A stretch of 8,763 nt of DNA from Tannerella sp. (lineage in GTDB: Bacteria; Bacteroidota; Bacteroidia; Bacteroidales; Tannerellaceae): assembly GCA_031290635.1 (NCBI GenBank), contig JAITNE010000207.1, positions 1 through 8,763 on the forward strand, read 5' to 3'. Below, piece after piece: positions 7,073 through 8,763 of this stretch (position 1 is its first letter; the number at the start of each line of letters is the position of its first letter). Below the pieces are notes generated by a model. It was not told the origin of the DNA. It made no database searches and saw only the letters and a list, made by a program, of their open reading frames with translations. A program made the position numbers and the translations under genes.

Positions 7073-8188
7073 ATGTATTACATCTTTATACCCATTGCAT
7101 GCCTTGTAGCCGTTTGTTTGTCGAGGATGATCATTCCGGAGATTATACGCGCCGCTTTTAAGAAAAGGCTCTTTGACGTGCCCGACGTGCGCAAGCTCCA
7201 TACGTCAGCCATCCCGCGACTTGGGGGGTTCTCCTTTGCGCCGGTCATACTCTTCACTCTGGCGCTCACCTGTGCGCTGGTTTATCAGTATGACACGGAG
7301 GAAACGCGACTGAACATCGTCGCCAAACTGCCGGAGATGATGTTTTTTATTTGCGGACTTGTGGTTCTGTATCTTATTGGTATTCTGGACGATATGGTAG
7401 GGTCGCGTTATCGCATAAAGTTCACCGCACAGATCATTGCTGCGGCCTGCATACCGCTTGCGGGCGTCTGGATAAACAATCTGTACGGACTTTTTGGGAT
7501 TTACGCCCTTACGCCATGGATTGGAATACCTCTGACGATGTTTCTCACCGTCTTGATTATCAACTCCATCAACCTCATAGACGGGATCGACGGTTTGGCG
7601 TCGGGGGTAAGCTGCGTCAGTCTGAAAATCCTCGGCGCAGCGCTTATAATACAGCAGTCATGGACGTTTGCGACGCTTGCGTTTATCACGGTAGGGATGC
7701 TTTTTCCGTTTTTCTACTATAACGTTTTTGGGGACTCGGAGAAACACAACAAGATATTCATGGGTGATACCGGCAGCCTGATACTTGGATATATACAGGC
7801 GTTTCTGGCTATTGAGGTACTCAGCCTGACGCCTTATACTCCGCCTTACAACATGCTGGTGATAGCGTTTGCGGCTTTGTTTCTGCCGGCTTTCGACGTT
7901 TTCAGGGTTATAACGGTCAGGCTCTACAACAGGAAACATATTTTCATGCCCGACAGGGGTCATATTCACCACAAGCTGCTAAGTATAGGTCTGACGCCGC
8001 GCTGGGTGCTGGCGACGCTGATAGTTGTGGACGTAATTTTCTGCTGGCTCAATATCTGGCTCTGTTTTTATGACGCCAACGTTACCGCGCTGATTCTGGC
8101 GGACATAGCTCTGTGGGTCGGATTGAATATCATCATCAATCGCATGATCAGCAAACGAGAAAATTCGGCAGTGAAGAGTGAAGAGTGA
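7073..8188 (+). CDS. WecA/MraY-family polyprenyl-phosphate sugar-1-phosphate transferase
   Basis: The 371-residue, multi-pass membrane protein transfers a sugar-1-phosphate (probably GlcNAc-1-P or a relative) from its UDP donor to undecaprenyl phosphate, initiating a surface polysaccharide. Family motifs appear in order: DVPDVRKLHTSAIPRLGG (residues 35-52), the metal-binding LIGILDDMVG (101-110, Asp106-Asp107), NSINLIDGIDGLASG (164-178), FMGDTGSLILGY (229-240), and the WecA-type cytoplasmic loop PDRGHIHHKLLSIGLTPR (293-310). About ten hydrophobic helices are apparent. The HIHH motif and the lack of MraY hallmarks favour the WecA/TagO/RgpG group over MraY. It has its own promoter about 110 bases upstream. 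The final residues VKSEE and the TGA stop are encoded by the heptamer repeat that begins at 8171, so the native C-terminus has been rewritten or extended by the repeat. Substrate sugar is not determinable from sequence alone. Confidence 0.93.
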   Translation: MYYIFIPIACLVAVCLSRMIIPEIIRAAFKKRLFDVPDVRKLHTSAIPRLGGFSFAPVILFTLALTCALVYQYDTEETRLNIVAKLPEMMFFICGLVVLYLIGILDDMVGSRYRIKFTAQIIAAACIPLAGVWINNLYGLFGIYALTPWIGIPLTMFLTVLIINSINLIDGIDGLASGVSCVSLKILGAALIIQQSWTFATLAFITVGMLFPFFYYNVFGDSEKHNKIFMGDTGSLILGYIQAFLAIEVLSLTPYTPPYNMLVIAFAALFLPAFDVFRVITVRLYNRKHIFMPDRGHIHHKLLSIGLTPRWVLATLIVVDVIFCWLNIWLCFYDANVTALILADIALWVGLNIIINRMISKRENSAVKSEE

Positions 8189-8246
8189 ATAGTGAATAAC
8201 GGCAGAAGAATAGTGAATAGTGAAGAGTGAAGAGTGAATAACGGCA
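8170..8246. repeat. Outer left arm of a long inverted repeat, built of GTGAAGA/GTGAATA heptamers
   Basis: This 77-base segment matches the reverse complement of 8687-8763 with one mismatch. It is made of four heptamers (GTGAAGA twice, GTGAATA twice; 8171-8198), a 14-base block ACGGCAGAAGAATA (8199-8212), four more heptamers (8213-8240) and the start of a second ACGGCAGAAG block. The higher-order period is 42 bases. The arm starts within the last codons of the WecA-family gene. Confidence 0.93.
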
Positions 8247-8289
8247 GAAGCAATGACAGCATACGAAGCATGTCGTAGAATCATGGCAA
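8247..8289. other. 43-base segment unique to the left side of the inverted repeat
   Basis: This stretch separates the outer and inner left arms, whereas the corresponding right arms are separated by a single base (8686). It carries a short ACGA/TCGT stem and no coding signal. It is either an insertion on the left or a deletion on the right. Confidence 0.6.
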
Positions 8290-8355
8290 GCAGATGACGC
8301 AGATTTGATGTGCTTATGAATCTCCGGTATCGTCATTGCGAGGCACGAAGCAATC
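8290..8355. repeat. Inner left arm of the inverted repeat
   Basis: Sixty-six bases match the reverse complement of 8620-8685 at 65 of 66 positions (the difference is G at 8307). The arm starts GCAGATGACGCAGAT, runs through ATGAATCTCCGGTATCG, and ends in the CATTGCGAGGCACGAAGCAATC element, a type of short dispersed repeat with ATTGC/GCAAT ends seen in many bacterial genomes. Confidence 0.93.
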
Positions 8356-8482
8356 CAAGTGTACCGCGTCAGCGTCCCCCGGAGGCACGAAGCAATCCAA
8401 GTGTACCGCGTCAGCGTCCCCCGGAAGCACGAAGCAATCCAAGTGTACCGCGTCAGCGTCATTGCGAGGAACGAAGCAATCT
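8342..8482. repeat. 42-bp tandem array, three full copies and a partial fourth
   Basis: Copies start at 8342, 8384, 8426 and 8468 (partial). Each unit opens with GGCACGAAGCAATC (GGAACG... in the fourth, AGCACG... in the third) and continues CAAGTGTACCGCGTCAGCGTC. Copies 1 and 2 end CCCCGGA, while the third ends ATTGCGA, as does the sequence just before copy 1. There are no unique spacers, so it is not a CRISPR array. Since 42 is divisible by 3, it produces open reading frames on both strands that have no coding support. Confidence 0.93.
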
Positions 8483-8521
8483 AAACGGGTCATGTAAAAT
8501 CATCAGCGGTGATTAAACAGT

Positions 8522-8578
8522 TTTACGCAGATAATGCCATTCCGTTTGTGGAAGATTAATTGGCATTATCTGCGTAAA
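8522..8578. repeat. 18-bp perfect hairpin at the centre of the repeat region
   Basis: TTTACGCAGATAATGCCA (8522-8539) is the exact reverse complement of 8561-8578, with a 21-base loop. The loop itself contains a TTCC/GGAA stem (8540-8543 with 8550-8553) closing a six-base GTTTGT loop. It lies near the middle of the larger foldback between the tandem array and the right inner arm. As a transcript it would be a strong stem, but it lacks a following T-run, so a classical terminator role is only possible. Confidence 0.85.
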
Positions 8579-8619
8579 TCATTTAAATCTGCGGCATCTG
8601 CGTGTTATGGCGAGTCGGA

Positions 8620-8685
8620 GATTGCTTCGTGCCTCGCAATGACGATACCGGAGATTCATAAGCACATAAAATCTGCGTCATCTGC
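8620..8685. repeat. Inner right arm of the inverted repeat
   Basis: This is the inverted partner of 8290-8355 (65 of 66 positions). It opens with GATTGCTTCGTGCCTCGCAATG, the opposite orientation of the element that seeds the 42-bp array, and ends in ATCTGCGTCATCTGC. A related fragment, ATCTGCGGCATCTGCGTG, occurs just outside it at 8587-8604. Confidence 0.93.
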
Positions 8686-8686
8686 G

Positions 8687-8763
8687 TGCCGTTATTCACT
8701 CTTCACTCTTCACTATTCACTATTCTTCTGCCGTTATTCACTCTTCACTCTTCACTCTTCACT
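8687..8763. repeat. Outer right arm of the inverted repeat, heptamer array in inverse orientation
   Basis: This is the inverted partner of 8170-8246 (76 of 77 positions): TTCACTC/TTCACTA heptamers interrupted by the block TTCTTCTGCCGTTA. It runs to the window edge, so its true right boundary is not visible. No gene is seen between 8189 and 8763. Confidence 0.9.

Noticed and set aside
7979..8462. Several minus-strand open frames rich in SLFTIHYS-like peptides
   Set aside because: These are translations of the TCACTAT/TCACTCT heptamer arrays, whose minus strand happens to lack stops, and of the 42-bp array.
8342..8482. Possible CRISPR array
   Set aside because: The repeats are contiguous with no unique spacers, and no cas gene is nearby.
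8310..8516. Open reading frame over the tandem array (plus strand), with a repeated 14-residue peptide
   Set aside because: The frame stays open only because the 42-bp repeat is divisible by three; there is no start context, no family resemblance, and the sequence is a dispersed intergenic repeat.

Overview
The window reads as a chromosomal piece of a Bacteroidetes, most likely Bacteroidales, genome. Three things support this. The order thioredoxin lipoprotein - DUF4290 protein - murA - rimM - M23 peptidase - dxr is a Bacteroidetes-type neighbourhood. Two promoters fit the Bacteroidetes consensus (TTG or TTTG, about 20 bases, then TAnnTTTG). Start codons lack clear Shine-Dalgarno sequences. 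This placement rests on recognised families and motifs; no database search was run.

Layout. Bases 1-147 (minus) hold the first 49 codons of a secreted protein that runs off the left edge. Bases 148-308 are two heptanucleotide tandem arrays separated by a small hairpin. Bases 299-1695 (minus) carry a hexapeptide-repeat acetyltransferase preceded by a Wza-like polysaccharide export lipoprotein. From a promoter at about 1746-1776 the plus strand carries a tight block: thioredoxin lipoprotein, DUF4290 protein, murA and rimM, each overlapping the next by the four bases ATGA. An M23 envelope peptidase and dxr follow after short gaps. Bases 6860-7072 are a regulatory gap with a second Bacteroidetes-type promoter, which drives a WecA/MraY-family polyprenyl-phosphate sugar-1-phosphate transferase (7073-8188). 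Bases 8170-8763 are an elaborate intergenic repeat: nested inverted arms, heptamer arrays, a 42-base tandem array and an 18-bp hairpin. The window ends inside it.

How the genes fit together. The central block is envelope and growth housekeeping: the first committed step of peptidoglycan synthesis (MurA), a probable wall hydrolase or scaffold (M23), isoprenoid precursor supply for undecaprenyl phosphate (Dxr), ribosome maturation (RimM) and envelope redox (thioredoxin lipoprotein). Surface-polysaccharide functions flank it: export and acetylation on the left, lipid-linked sugar initiation on the right. Dxr products ultimately feed the lipid carrier used by both MraY- and WecA-type enzymes.

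I see no convincing novel defence or mobile system. The points most worth a second look are the MurA active-site Cys-to-Asp replacement, the composite foldback element at 8170-8763, and heptamer repeats that reach into gene ends and supply stop codons.
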